NCBI RefSeq assembly: GCF_026151205.1 | Contig: NC_087079.1 | Span: forward strand, 2,389,730 to 2,453,729 | Direction of reading: 5' to 3' | DNA: 64,000 nt | Source of the DNA: Bolinopsis microptera | Lineage: Eukaryota > Ctenophora > Tentaculata > Lobata > Bolinopsidae | Made by a program: the position numbers and the translations under genes | Notes under the pieces: model-generated | The model's input: the letters and a program-made list of their open reading frames with translations, nothing else | Databases searched by the model: none | What the model was told of the DNA's origin: nothing | In this document: positions 43,813-53,970 of the stretch, piece after piece | How the letters are laid out: each line of letters starts with the position of its first letter | How positions within the stretch are numbered: the stretch's first letter is position 1

Positions 43813-44057
43813 AATATTAAAAATGTTTAAATATTAAAAATCCCTAAAAACAACATACCCAAGTATCAAACTGGGCTACCTTTAAAACACAGATTCTGCC
43901 GTAGGTCAATTCAATCAAAACAATAGAATTATATCAAATAATTCATTCTCATTCATTCACACTTTTTATTTTAAAAGTTCAGTTCTAACTTTCATTATAC
44001 ATTACAGTTTAATAGTTCAATTCCAACGTTCATTACACATTACATCAATTACTGAGC

Positions 44058-44658
44058 TTACAATACAGAGTACTGTCTCAGTTCACTAGGAAGTGTCCCT
44101 TTTTCTAACACCTCACGCAACAAAGACGAAGATGCACCAGCCTTTGTCAAACAGTCTGCAAGCTGGAGATTTGTTGGAACCCACACATAACGTACTTCAT
44201 TTCTGTTGAATCGTTGTCTTAGACAAGCCATGGGAATCCTCAACCCTTTGTCTTCAAGGGTGTTTGTTGTTTTCACAGCATCAAAGAGAGACTTGCAATC
44301 CGTTATACAGACTATAGGAACATCTATTTTCACAATTTCATTCCACTGCGCTTTAATCAGCTCTGCAGACTCCAGGCCGTCAACTAATGCCCAACTTTCA
44401 GCAGCTAATGTGCTCTTACATACTTTCTTTATCTTTCTACTCTGCCATGTAAGTGGACAGCACTGACCAGATCGGTCAACCATCAATACAAGATGCCCAC
44501 CTTGTGAGGATCCATCAGCCAGGTTACCAAAGGAAGCATCACTGAATACAACCATTGTTGTGTGTTGAAGGTCAAGTGAAGGAAACCTGATTGACAGTGG
44601 GTTTTTCTGCATAAACACAATTGTCTTGTTCACCAGTTTCAGATCTTTGATCGTTCCC
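44058..44658 (-). pseudogene. Copia RNase H part, separated from the rest of pol
   Basis: Contains the RNase H acidic motifs VFSDASFG, STLAAESWAL and CITDCKSL, then VRYVWVPTNLQLADCLTK, typical of the copia pol C-terminus, ending in a stop at 44058. It joins in frame with the upstream part if the nested element and one copy of the 5-bp duplication are set aside. Confidence 0.9.
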
Positions 44659-45767
44659 CACAGTGGGCTACCATGCTAGCATAGGCCTAAAATCGACTTT
44701 CTTAAATTTCTTTGAAAATAAGCTTTCCTTATTGTAAAACGCTAGCCCGATTTCATGCAAGAAACCGTAATTAAAAACTTTGCAAGATGCCAAAATGGCG
44801 TCGCGTGAAAAAATAGCATTTTTCACTGTCAAGAAATTTTGCCTTTTTTAGCCAAAAATTGCCTAATATTTATTATTTCGGGCTAAAATGCCTGATCAAG
44901 GCAGTTTTTAATAATTGAAATATAGTATAGTACTTAAGAATACTCAGCCATCTAAAAAAAACTGTGTGACTTTAACATTTTCACCTGATTTTTGACCGCG
45001 CCTTTTTTATGGCGTGTATTTTAGGCAATTTTTGGGGTATTTAACGACAGAAATCGTTGTTGGTTTGCAATAGTTCGGTATAATGCATGGTATCATCAGA
45101 AAGCTTAGACAATTCCCTATCAGATGCAATAAGAATCACTTTGGGAACTTTTGGGCAACTCTGTTTACAAAATTAAGAAACTCAAAAATTGGGTAAAATT
45201 TGCTGCATTTTTAGATAATTTATGAGCTCAATTTTGCTATTAAATTGACATATTTTAGTTATTCTCCATGTTTGTGGCATTTTTTGCATCCTAGACCAGA
45301 TGCATATGGATGAAAAATCAAAATATCACAATTATTATAGTTAAAATTGATAAAAATCCAAAAAATCGTGATTTTAAACGAAATTTTTGAAAATAACAGG
45401 AACAATTTTGGTGTTTCAGAAAATTTTGGTCATATAAATGGGCACAACTTTTGTTCTGATCAATATTTTTTCATAATTCAAAAAGATTCGAGTTCCTAAG
45501 ATAGCTGTCCTTCGTTTACAGTTCATAAAAGAGCTTTAAAATTGATTAAACCTCTAAAAAAACAACTTTTCCTGGGATCAGCCTCCTATTTTTGGACTAC
45601 AAAATTGCTCAAAATCGGCCCAAAATTTTTTTCTGAGACATTTTCAGCCCTGTAAATGATTGGAATCGTATTTTTGTACCCAAATTACCTTAGAAACAAA
45701 GTTAGGGGCATGTGTGGTGGTCTAAAATACCCTATGCTAGCATGACCCCCACTCACAGCCCACTGTG
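44659..45767. mobile_element. Non-autonomous DNA transposon with CACAGTG ends and 5-bp TTCCC duplication (Transib/RAG-like ends)
   Basis: Both ends begin CACAGTGGGCT and carry a second block CATGCTAGCATAGG. The blocks are 2 bp apart at the left end and 12 bp apart at the right end. TTCCC flanks it at 44654-44658 and 45768-45772. The copia frame is continuous across the site once the element and one TTCCC are ignored, so the borders are exact. Five-base GC-leaning duplications and CACWRTG heptamers are known features of Transib transposons and RAG recombination signals. The 1.1-kb interior is AT-rich without a transposase, so it must be moved in trans. No clear nonamer is seen. Confidence 0.72.
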
Positions 45768-48700
45768 TTCCCGAAGCATAGGAGTTGGATGCAATGCATG
45801 TGCCATACGCAATATCTGGTCGTGACTGTGTTGCTGCCCAGAGCAGCTGTCCTGCTACTGATCGCAACTGACTTCTTTCTGCCTCATTGATTGGACATGC
45901 ATTCAGTTTTACTTTGTTCTGGTCGATTTTGATTCTGCTCACTTGATTTACATAACCCAGCTGTGATATTTTGATTGCCCTGTAACTTTGACTGAGATCG
46001 AGCCCAGTGTACGTAAAGGATGTATCGACTTCCATACTGAGCTTGTATTTCATTTTTAAGGCACCAATGACCTCTTTGATGAATATTTCCAGTCCTCCAA
46101 ACATAAGATCATCAACATGGATCACTATGATCCCACACGGCTTATCATTTCTCTGTAAAAAGAAAAATGATTCATCGTACACTGACACTGTTACACCAAG
46201 CTCTACTAGGGTATCTCTTAGTTCGACATACCACATTCTTGGACCATCGACCAAGCCATAGATGCATTTGAGGAGTTTCCACAATTTTCCAGATACCTTA
46301 GCTTCATTTGGTGGTTTAATGTATACTGTTCTTGAGATATCTTTTCCCTGTAGAAAAGCAGCCTGTACATCAATGTGCTGCAGTTTCCAATGCTCTGCTT
46401 GCAAAAGAGTAATTGCCAATCTGATTGAGTCCCTACTGCATGTTGGGGAATCTGATCGTATTGCTTGATTTTTCTCCTGATAGCCTAGAGCAACTAACCG
46501 TGCCTTGTACACATTCGTGGTATTCTTTATCTTCTTTGTGATTACCCACCTCACACCAATCGTTTTCTGACCTTCATCAGGAACTTCCTCATAGACTTTA
46601 TTGGTACAAAACTTTTCAAGCTCTGCCTCCTTAGCATCAACAATTGCTTGTTCACATGAATCTGTAACGCTTGTAAACATAACTTTATGTTCCTGCTCCT
46701 CTTCTGTATCTTCGTGCCATTCCTCTGTTAACTCAAACCAGTCGACACAATGAGTTTCTTCCTCCCCATCAAGCTGAATGTTCAGGCAGTTTTTGTATTT
46801 TCCTCCAGCCTTACCTGCTCTACTAAGGATGTAAGCCTTCTCCCAGACATCCTCTTCTCCCTCTTCAGGGTACTCGGGTTTGTACATCACAGAAGTTTTC
46901 GTCTTAGGCAGGTTTTTATTTCCATTACCATTAACACTGGCTGTGCTTACAGGAGCAATAGAAGGAGTATCTATTTCATCAGTTATTTGCGCCTGAGCCA
47001 ATGGCAAACTGTCATTTTCATCCTGATTTCTTTCTTCTGTTCTTGTCATATTTTTCTCAAAGTCAGATAATTCATCATCGTTCGATTCTGAAGGAGCTTT
47101 GACACTGACGGGATCACTTTTGTCCTTCAAATTACCAGTTTCTTCTAATTCAGGGACATATGTTGGCTTAATGTGACAAGGATGTACCTTGATGATTTGA
47201 AATCCATGCTTTACAACAAACGTCTGACCATCCCGACCTATGACAACACCTGGTCCATGCCAGGAGTCACTGTTGTTTCTTTTATAGAAAATCTTTTCCC
47301 CTGGATCGAGATGAACATCATTACATGTTCTGACCTGGCTTTTCAAAGCTCTCATGATCTTGGAACTATTCTCTGCTCTTATAAACCCCTCTCTGGCAAT
47401 CCTCATTGCTCTTAGATGATTCTCTACAGTTTCACTACAGACACTACTACTCGATTCCATTGCAGGAAGCTTACTGTCTATCACATTGGGGAAAGATGGA
47501 TTTCTACCCATAACCAACTGCATGGGTGAATACCCACCCGTCATTTGTAAAGAGTTTTTAGCACTAAGTGCCCAGCTCAAAGCTGTTTTCCACGAACAAT
47601 TCGAATCTTGCTTTGTCTTTATCATACTTTCAGCTAGAACTTGATGATGGCGTTCAACCATACCATTGCTAAAAGGACTTTCAGCTGCCGATTGTTGTGA
47701 TTCGATATTGAATCTCTCACACATTTCTACATATTCTGCATTAGAAAACTCCCCTCCATTATCGGCCATAAAACGGCGGGGAGGCCAGAACTGTGCTATC
47801 CACCCAGAACAGATTGCCTCTACAATTGTCTCTTTTCGTTTATTTGGAACCAACAATGCAACTGAATATCGTGTAGCACAGTCAATCATGTGCAGAAATG
47901 TTACCTCTCCCTGGACCGTTTTCAAGTCCATAGCTACACAATCATTAAACACTGTTCCTCGTGGGAGACCAACTACTGGTCTGGGCTTTGGCTTAGAGTA
48001 TCTTTGACACACTTCACACTTTTGGCATACATCCTCTAGTACCTCAAGAAATAGTTTAGAGTCAAAACCTGCATTCTTTAGGAGGGTCTTTAGTTTGTAC
48101 ATCGGTGCATGGGCAAACTGTCTGTGGAGTTTAAGTGCCTTTTTCGCCATAAGCTTTTTGTTGTTCCCACCAAAAGTTTCATCTGTAACTGTGAGAAATA
48201 CTTTCACACTGGAGTCCACAAGACTCCTCTTTTTGTTACAGATAGGCACACAATAGTGTCCAGATTTGCACTCCAAAAGGGGTATTTTCTCTCCATTGAA
48301 CTCGAGAGTATCTTCAAGAAAGTTAAGGATTGCACCAACCTTTTTTAATGCAGGCTTGCTCAGCAGAAGAGGAATATCACATTTGACAACATTTGCCTCA
48401 ATCAAGATTCTTTTGCTTCCGATTCTTCCAGGAATTTTAATGAGCTTATTTGACACAACTGACTTACCATCTCCAAACGTGAAAGGTGTCTGGCAGCTAG
48501 TTGAAGACATCATGATCTCTCTCTCAGCATCATCAAGTGTTTCTATGTACTGGCTGACCCAATTCTCGCCAACGACAGATTTTGTACAACCTGAATCGAT
48601 AACTGCACAAGAAAGAGTCTCAAAAACTAGTGAATTCACTTCACTGTTTTGCTGGTAAAGCACAGACTCTGGATCAGCCACTGTAGTAAGCAATGTTATG

Positions 48701-49605
48701 TATGTACGTGACAATGAGTCATCTACTTCCATCTCAGCAGGTTGACCTTGAACCAAGAAATTTCTCGATGTCCCTTGTTCAGATCTCCAATTTGGGTTTG
48801 GTGCTGCTTGATTAGTACACTCTCTTGAGTAGTGACCATTCTTCCCACAGTTGAAGCAATTGATCTGAGATCTGGGCCTCTTACCTCTCACATACGGATT
48901 CCCCTGATTTCTAAGAGTTCCCCTACTCCTCATGGGACCTCCTCTATCTTGTCCTCTACTCCGTCTGTAACCATGGGAGGTGAAATTACATGACTCTTCT
49001 GGTTCAGTCTTGATACAAGACCCCGTCACTTGGTCAAGTCCTGATCTGTTCACATGTACAGAAAAAATCTTTGATATCGTTGAGATCATTTCTGCATATG
49101 TAAACTCTTTAACCGTTGCCAGTGCAAGATCCACTTTTTCACTTGACAGATTTGCACTGTTTAGAACTCTATATGCTAGTATTGCATCTGGCAGTTCCAT
49201 CTTGTGTTTCCTCAGGTCTTCATACAACTTAGCGAATTCAGAAATAAATGCCTGAAGATTCATACCCTCTTGACGTTCAAACTTTTCAAATCGACAATAT
49301 GCTCGATATGCCATGTGAGATGAGTCCTCCTGGTATATACTGTCCAGGCGTTTTATAACTTTGTCCAACCCGTCATCAGCAGTTAAGACGTCTATTCCTA
49401 ACGATCTCACATGGTTCTTCACCGGTCCCTCAGACAATTCCAAAAGGAATGCAGTTGCCCGACGCTTCTTTTCGTAGGATGTGAAAGTATTCCATAGGTC
49501 AATATCCAACCGCCAGTCTTCATAATTCTGACCTTCCTTGTATGCCGGTGGGGCCTTTTGTGGTCCAACAGCTTTCCTTTCTACCACCTTATCTTCACCT
49601 GTCAT
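45768..49605 (-). CDS. Copia gag-pol polyprotein, 5' part through reverse transcriptase
   Basis: About 1280 codons from the ATG at 49605 (MTGEDK), chosen because the upstream frame extends into the LTR. Domains in order: gag with UBN2-like helical region; CCHC knuckle CFNCGKNGHYSREC (about 48860-48815); aspartic protease DSGCTKS (about 48600); integrase zinc HH-CC (about 48130-48000) and DDE core (AMDLKTV, MADNGGEFS, NGMVERHH); reverse transcriptase with HIDVQAAFLQG (about 46380) and IHVDDLMF (about 46110). All catalytic residues that I can check are present. The frame is cut at 45767 by the CACAGTG element and then runs into its sequence to a chance stop at 45685. Confidence 0.93.
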
Positions 49606-49611
49606 TTTTGA

Positions 49612-49629
49612 ACCGCTGCCTGCTACCAA
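49612..49629 (-). promoter_or_regulatory. Primer binding site of the copia element
   Basis: Directly after the 5' LTR the minus strand reads ttggtagcaggcagcgg. TGGTAGCAG is complementary to the 3' end of animal initiator methionine tRNA (CTGCTACCA). Confidence 0.65.
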
Positions 49630-49812
49630 TGTTAAATCAGAGAAGCAATGACACACGTTGATAAGTCAGGAAAGAAGTCAATAGATATACAAAGACCCCA
49701 CGGCTAACAGAGACATCATATATATAACATACTCCTGAAATATAGGGAGTTAACTCACATTCAAATATAGATACAAACATATAAAATATAATAGGAGAAT
49801 ATCAAGTTCACA
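49630..49812 (-). repeat. 5' LTR of the copia element
   Basis: 183 bp, identical by eye to 43609-43791. It should contain the promoter; the minus strand has a tatatatgatgt stretch that could act as a TATA region. Confidence 0.96.
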
Positions 49813-50554
49813 AACCTAACCCGAGCCCTAAACAATCGAATTCATGTTTTACTAGCCTGTCACGTGACCAAAACGGTTTTTTGCCCATAACTCTCCAGGG
49901 AAGCATTTTTACCCTACGTCATGGGGGGTGATTCGGAATCAATGAAACGAAAAGTTTTCAATGAAACGAAAAGTTTTATTTTACATTCCTTTAATCATAA
50001 ATAAAATAAGAGCTTAAACCACTAATTAGTTATCTAGAAGTAAACTTGAGGAAATATTTTTGGTGATTGTATATAATTATTTAAAAAACTTTATTTGGTT
50101 GTTAGTATTTTTTATTATGGTAAGTGGTTGAATTTAGTGAGACAAGGTCAGTTTCTCTATTATCTTAGAAAAATTTCTACTTTACAGTAGGCAATGCTGA
50201 GTGGCAGGAATGAGGGACCAAAACGCTTGGGGCTAACAATGGCCCATTTACAAACCACTTCAGACATGGCAATGATGTCATTTATGCTTAATTCGTCTGA
50301 AACTGACCCTACTGCACTTCTAACATTCTATAAAAATCTCTTCTAAAATAGGTATAAAAATGCATAACACAAAACACACAAAAAAAATGTTTATAATCCT
50401 TCTATAATAAATTTCTATAGAACTTTTAAATTTCTATAAAACTAATAAACCTATATTATATATTCATTTTGCACCCAGAGAAAGATGTGATCACAGAGGT
50501 AGTTTCGATGTTATGTTCATGACAAGGTATGGGGCTGCTGCAAGTTATATTTTG

Positions 50555-52360
50555 CTAAGATATTACCGCTTTTTCAAGCTTAAGTAATCTAGGCAAGGTC
50601 AATTTTAAAGTTTTTGAATTTTGTCGAACGCTGTTTAAGGCTAAGTTCCAGTCATTTGGTTCTCCTTCCTTTTGAGTGTGAGTGATGGTGATTCTTATGG
50701 ATGATTTGAGGTGATTGGGCTTATAAGAGGTGAATGTAGTTAGCATGAGATTTTGTCGTACTGTATTCCATATTGTCCCTGCTCTGTATATGTAGCTGTC
50801 TGATGGTTTAGGTGTGAGAATGAGTGTCTCTTTTCCAAGTCTGCCAGATGTTTCAAAGAGGGAGTATAGTGATATAGGGGTTCTATATTTCAAGACCTTG
50901 AAGATGTCATTAATACAATGGTAGAAGTACAGATTATGCACATTCATGATTTCATGGGTGTTGAAGAGGGGTTTTGTATGCTCCTTTCTGTAGAATTCCT
51001 TGCCCAGGATTTGCTCCCCGTAGGGTCTGCATCGTGCACTAGTTTTAAATTTATCCAAGTATGCTTCTTTATCTCCAAACATTATGCGGGCACACATTTT
51101 CTGTGCTTTGAACAGAGGTTCAAGTTTTTTGTTAGATGCCCCTCCCCAGACAGTTATACCATATGCAAGATAGCTTTCAAACAGAGTGTGATATAGATCT
51201 TTATGGAGTGATGTGGGAATGTTATCTTTAATTCTATTTAGCATGCCACAGCAGCTGGCTAGTTTTTTTGCTAATTTCCTTCTATGTGCGTTCCAGTTTA
51301 GGTCTTCATCGATTGTTACACCTAAGAATTTAGTTTCATGTACTCTCTCCAAGGGTATGCCATTGATATTGATTTCTTGATCAGAGGGTGTATCTTCATC
51401 TTTGTTGGATCGAGAGTTTGAGAATTCAAGGTAACAGCTCTTGCCAGTGTTTATGTGAAGTTTATTGGCAAGCATGTAGCGGTGTACGGAATTTAGGACT
51501 TCATTGGCTTTTTTGTATGCTAGGTTTTTACTTTTTGCAGCGACGAAGATATTTGTGTCATCAGCAAATAGAACAAATTTAGAGTTCTTTTCAGAGTTTG
51601 TAAGATCGTTTATGTAAATTAAGAACAGAAGGGGCCCTAAGCAGCTCCCTTGTGGCACTCCAAAAAGCACAGGTAGAGTATTAGATATTTCATTGAGCAC
51701 ACCAACATATTGTTTACGGTCGGAAAGATAACTTTCCAGGAGTTTGTGTGCCCGTCCTCTGATCCTGTATGTGTTTAATTTTTTAAGAAGTATTGAGTGA
51801 TCTATTGTATCAAATGCTTTACTTAGGTCGATAAAGATTCCTAAAACATGATTACCGGCTTTGAGTGACTGCTGAATGTGGTGAATAGAGTAGTTGAGTG
51901 CATGTGATGTTGAATGACCCTTTCGGAACCCAAACTGGCTATCGTGCAGTATTCCCTGACTCGAGAGAAAACCATAAAGCCGTGAGTAGATAACCTTTTC
52001 AAAAATTTTACCGAAAATTGGGAGAGTGGAAATTGGACGATAATTTTGTAAGTGTTCTTCGTTATCTTTTTTGTAGATGGGGCTAATTTTACCTATCTTA
52101 AGGATGGCGGGAAAGCATCCTGTTGACATAAGGTTGTTGTATTGTATGGAAAGCACTGGGCTGAGAATGTGTGAGGCCTTTTTAATAACACTAATGGGGA
52201 AATCACTAGCTTTGCCATTTTGTAGCTCAGAAATGATATGAGATATTTCACTCTCAGTGCAGTCTGTTAAGTACATCGAATTTGGGTTAGTTTTTGGTAA
52301 AAATTCAACAAATGAAGGAAGTGGCTCAATTTTCATTTCCCCATCAACTTGTTCATTCAA
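50555..52360 (-). CDS. LINE ORF2, C-terminal part: reverse transcriptase
   Basis: 601 codons from an internal ATG; the true frame joins the upstream part across the A8 run and already reads as ORF2 from about 52455. Motifs: NGKASDFPISVIKKAS, KIGKISPIYKK, NYRPISTLP, GFRKGHSTSHAL, FIDLSKAFDTIDH, GVPQGSCLGPLLFLIYINDL and FADDTNIFV (about 51572-51546), then KFLGVTIDEDLNWNAH. All catalytic aspartates are present. Element-type context: non-LTR target-primed reverse transcription. Confidence 0.92.
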   Translation of the reverse strand: MNEQVDGEMKIEPLPSFVEFLPKTNPNSMYLTDCTESEISHIISELQNGKASDFPISVIKKASHILSPVLSIQYNNLMSTGCFPAILKIGKISPIYKKDNEEHLQNYRPISTLPIFGKIFEKVIYSRLYGFLSSQGILHDSQFGFRKGHSTSHALNYSIHHIQQSLKAGNHVLGIFIDLSKAFDTIDHSILLKKLNTYRIRGRAHKLLESYLSDRKQYVGVLNEISNTLPVLFGVPQGSCLGPLLFLIYINDLTNSEKNSKFVLFADDTNIFVAAKSKNLAYKKANEVLNSVHRYMLANKLHINTGKSCYLEFSNSRSNKDEDTPSDQEININGIPLERVHETKFLGVTIDEDLNWNAHRRKLAKKLASCCGMLNRIKDNIPTSLHKDLYHTLFESYLAYGITVWGGASNKKLEPLFKAQKMCARIMFGDKEAYLDKFKTSARCRPYGEQILGKEFYRKEHTKPLFNTHEIMNVHNLYFYHCINDIFKVLKYRTPISLYSLFETSGRLGKETLILTPKPSDSYIYRAGTIWNTVRQNLMLTTFTSYKPNHLKSSIRITITHTQKEGEPNDWNLALNSVRQNSKTLKLTLPRLLKLEKAVIS

Positions 52361-52409
52361 TTTCGACGATATTGAGGCAAAGTACTCATAAAATTTGTTG
52401 GCTATGAGT

Positions 52410-53966
52410 CTACGTTCTGTGATGCGTACTCCGTCGACACAGAATTGAGGCTTTATGGTTTTTTTTGCATTTTCCTCTTAATTCATTGATAACTTCCCAA
52501 GTCTTTTTGCTGTCTCCTTGATGATCCATGATCTTAGTACAGTAATATTTCTTTTTTTGACTTTTTATTACACCTTTAAGACATCGACGATAGTTTGAAG
52601 ATTTGGTGTGGAGATCAATACTTCCATCTGGACTAAATTCTTTTGACTTTTTCGAGGCTATCCAGTCATCATACAGCTCCTCTTTAGTTGAAATAGCTTC
52701 TGAAATTCCATCTGTCATCCAAGGATTGTTAATTGGATTTCTTTTGGAGACTTTGGGTTTATCTAGTTTGCAGTTAGAGTCAATTGTATGTGTGAAGATG
52801 TTAAAGAAGGTTTCAAAGTTGGTACTGTTTGCCATGATATCTTCTTTAGATTCAAGGTCTGTAATTAAAGTATCAACATTTTTCTTGGAGAAGCTGTAGT
52901 GTTGGAGTAGCTTTTGGTCTGAAGAAGTTTCGTTCATAGGCATGCAAAGATTGAACATGGCTATGATTGGTTTGTGGTGGGAATTCATATCATCAATTAC
53001 CCCAGACATCGTGACGTGTTCAATGTCGTTGGTGAGTATATTGTCTATGCAGGAATGTTGGTGAATGTTTGTGGAATGAGTTGGTAATGAGATGAGCGGA
53101 AAGAATCCCAATGAAAGAAACAAATTTTCAAATTTTTGAGTTGTGGGATTTGTTCTCTTTAGAAGGTCAAAGTTGTAGTCTCCCAAAATTATAGATTTTA
53201 TGTCTTTGGGGAAGAGTGACTTCAGGTGTGTCAACTCATTGAGAAACTCTTTCGAGTCCCCATTGGGTGATCTATAAACCACACCAACATTAACTTTTTC
53301 ACTCCCTTTATTGACAGTAACAAAGAGTGATTCAAGGTTTTTAGTTGTACTGATAAGCTTGTCGTTTATGGTTGCATTGAAGGAACAGTGGATATATAAA
53401 CAGACACCTGTTCCTTTTGTTTTATTTGGAATTTTGTCATTATAGAAATGCGAGTAGTTGCTTAATTTGTACAGATCACCTTTGTTTTGATTAACATTTG
53501 TTTCAGCAAGAGCAATAGCTGAGTAGGTAAGTTTTTGCATGCTCATTTCTGCAGAAAAGGAGTCAAAGTTGGATAGATTTCCATCTATATTGTAGAACAT
53601 TGTGCTAAAATCAGAGTTATTAGGGACCTTTTCATGGACTGATTTAAGTTTGTAACTCTTACAGTTTTCCAAAATTGTAGATGCTTGGTTAATGCAATCA
53701 AAAGACTCTAGAAAGTCTTCTGAGTAGAACTTATCATCAGACTCTTTGTCAAGTCCTATGAGTTCCTTAAAGGGGTTGTAGATCATGACACTAATACTGA
53801 AGCAGTTGGTACATAAGTGTCCAGAGCCTCCTTGGCTAAATTTTGATTTTTTGAAGCATAATTTGTGTATTATTTTGGGACAATTTTGACATTCCAAGTA
53901 TCCTTGACCAATAAGGATGTTTTTGTTGCAGCAGTCGCATATTTCTCGTTTGATTGATGGAGTCAT
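52410..53966 (-). CDS. LINE ORF2, N-terminal part: zinc motif and APE endonuclease
   Basis: 518 codons to the frame break. Residues about 8-60 have a PHD-like cysteine/histidine pattern (CDCCNKN...CQNCPKIIHKLC...CTNC). Residues about 120-350 are an AP-type endonuclease: MFYNIDG, ALAETN, GTGVCLYI, GVVYRSPNG, ILGDYNFD and SHHKPI, which together nick target DNA. The linker to reverse transcriptase (KKKYYCTKIMDHQGDSKKTWEVINEL) is typical of CR1/jockey-type elements. The frame is lost in an A8 run (52466-52459) and ends at 52410. Confidence 0.88.
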   Translation of the reverse strand: MTPSIKREICDCCNKNILIGQGYLECQNCPKIIHKLCFKKSKFSQGGSGHLCTNCFSISVMIYNPFKELIGLDKESDDKFYSEDFLESFDCINQASTILENCKSYKLKSVHEKVPNNSDFSTMFYNIDGNLSNFDSFSAEMSMQKLTYSAIALAETNVNQNKGDLYKLSNYSHFYNDKIPNKTKGTGVCLYIHCSFNATINDKLISTTKNLESLFVTVNKGSEKVNVGVVYRSPNGDSKEFLNELTHLKSLFPKDIKSIILGDYNFDLLKRTNPTTQKFENLFLSLGFFPLISLPTHSTNIHQHSCIDNILTNDIEHVTMSGVIDDMNSHHKPIIAMFNLCMPMNETSSDQKLLQHYSFSKKNVDTLITDLESKEDIMANSTNFETFFNIFTHTIDSNCKLDKPKVSKRNPINNPWMTDGISEAISTKEELYDDWIASKKSKEFSPDGSIDLHTKSSNYRRCLKGVIKSQKKKYYCTKIMDHQGDSKKTWEVINELRGKCKKNHKASILCRRSTHHRT

Positions 53967-53970
53967 TTAT

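Larger units (their letters stand above)
43609..49812 (-). mobile_element. Ty1/copia LTR retrotransposon, interrupted by a nested DNA element
   Basis: The 183-bp LTRs (43609-43791 and 49630-49812) are identical by eye, start TG and end CA. Order on the minus strand: 5' LTR, primer site, gag-pol in one frame (protease, integrase, reverse transcriptase, RNase H; the integrase-before-RT order is the copia hallmark), polypurine tract, 3' LTR. Identical LTRs show a very recent insertion. The flanks are accct and aacct inside a CCCTAA-like run, so a 5-bp duplication with one mismatch is possible. A 1109-bp element cuts the frame between reverse transcriptase and RNase H. Confidence 0.95.

Noticed and set aside
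49605-49656. Upstream ATG (MCHCFSDL) as start of copia gag
   Set aside because: It lies within the 5' LTR, upstream of the primer site; the ATG at 49605 is the first after the LTR.
51388-51582. Plus-strand frames opposite the LINE and copia coding regions
   Set aside because: They are antisense shadows of well-supported minus-strand reading frames.
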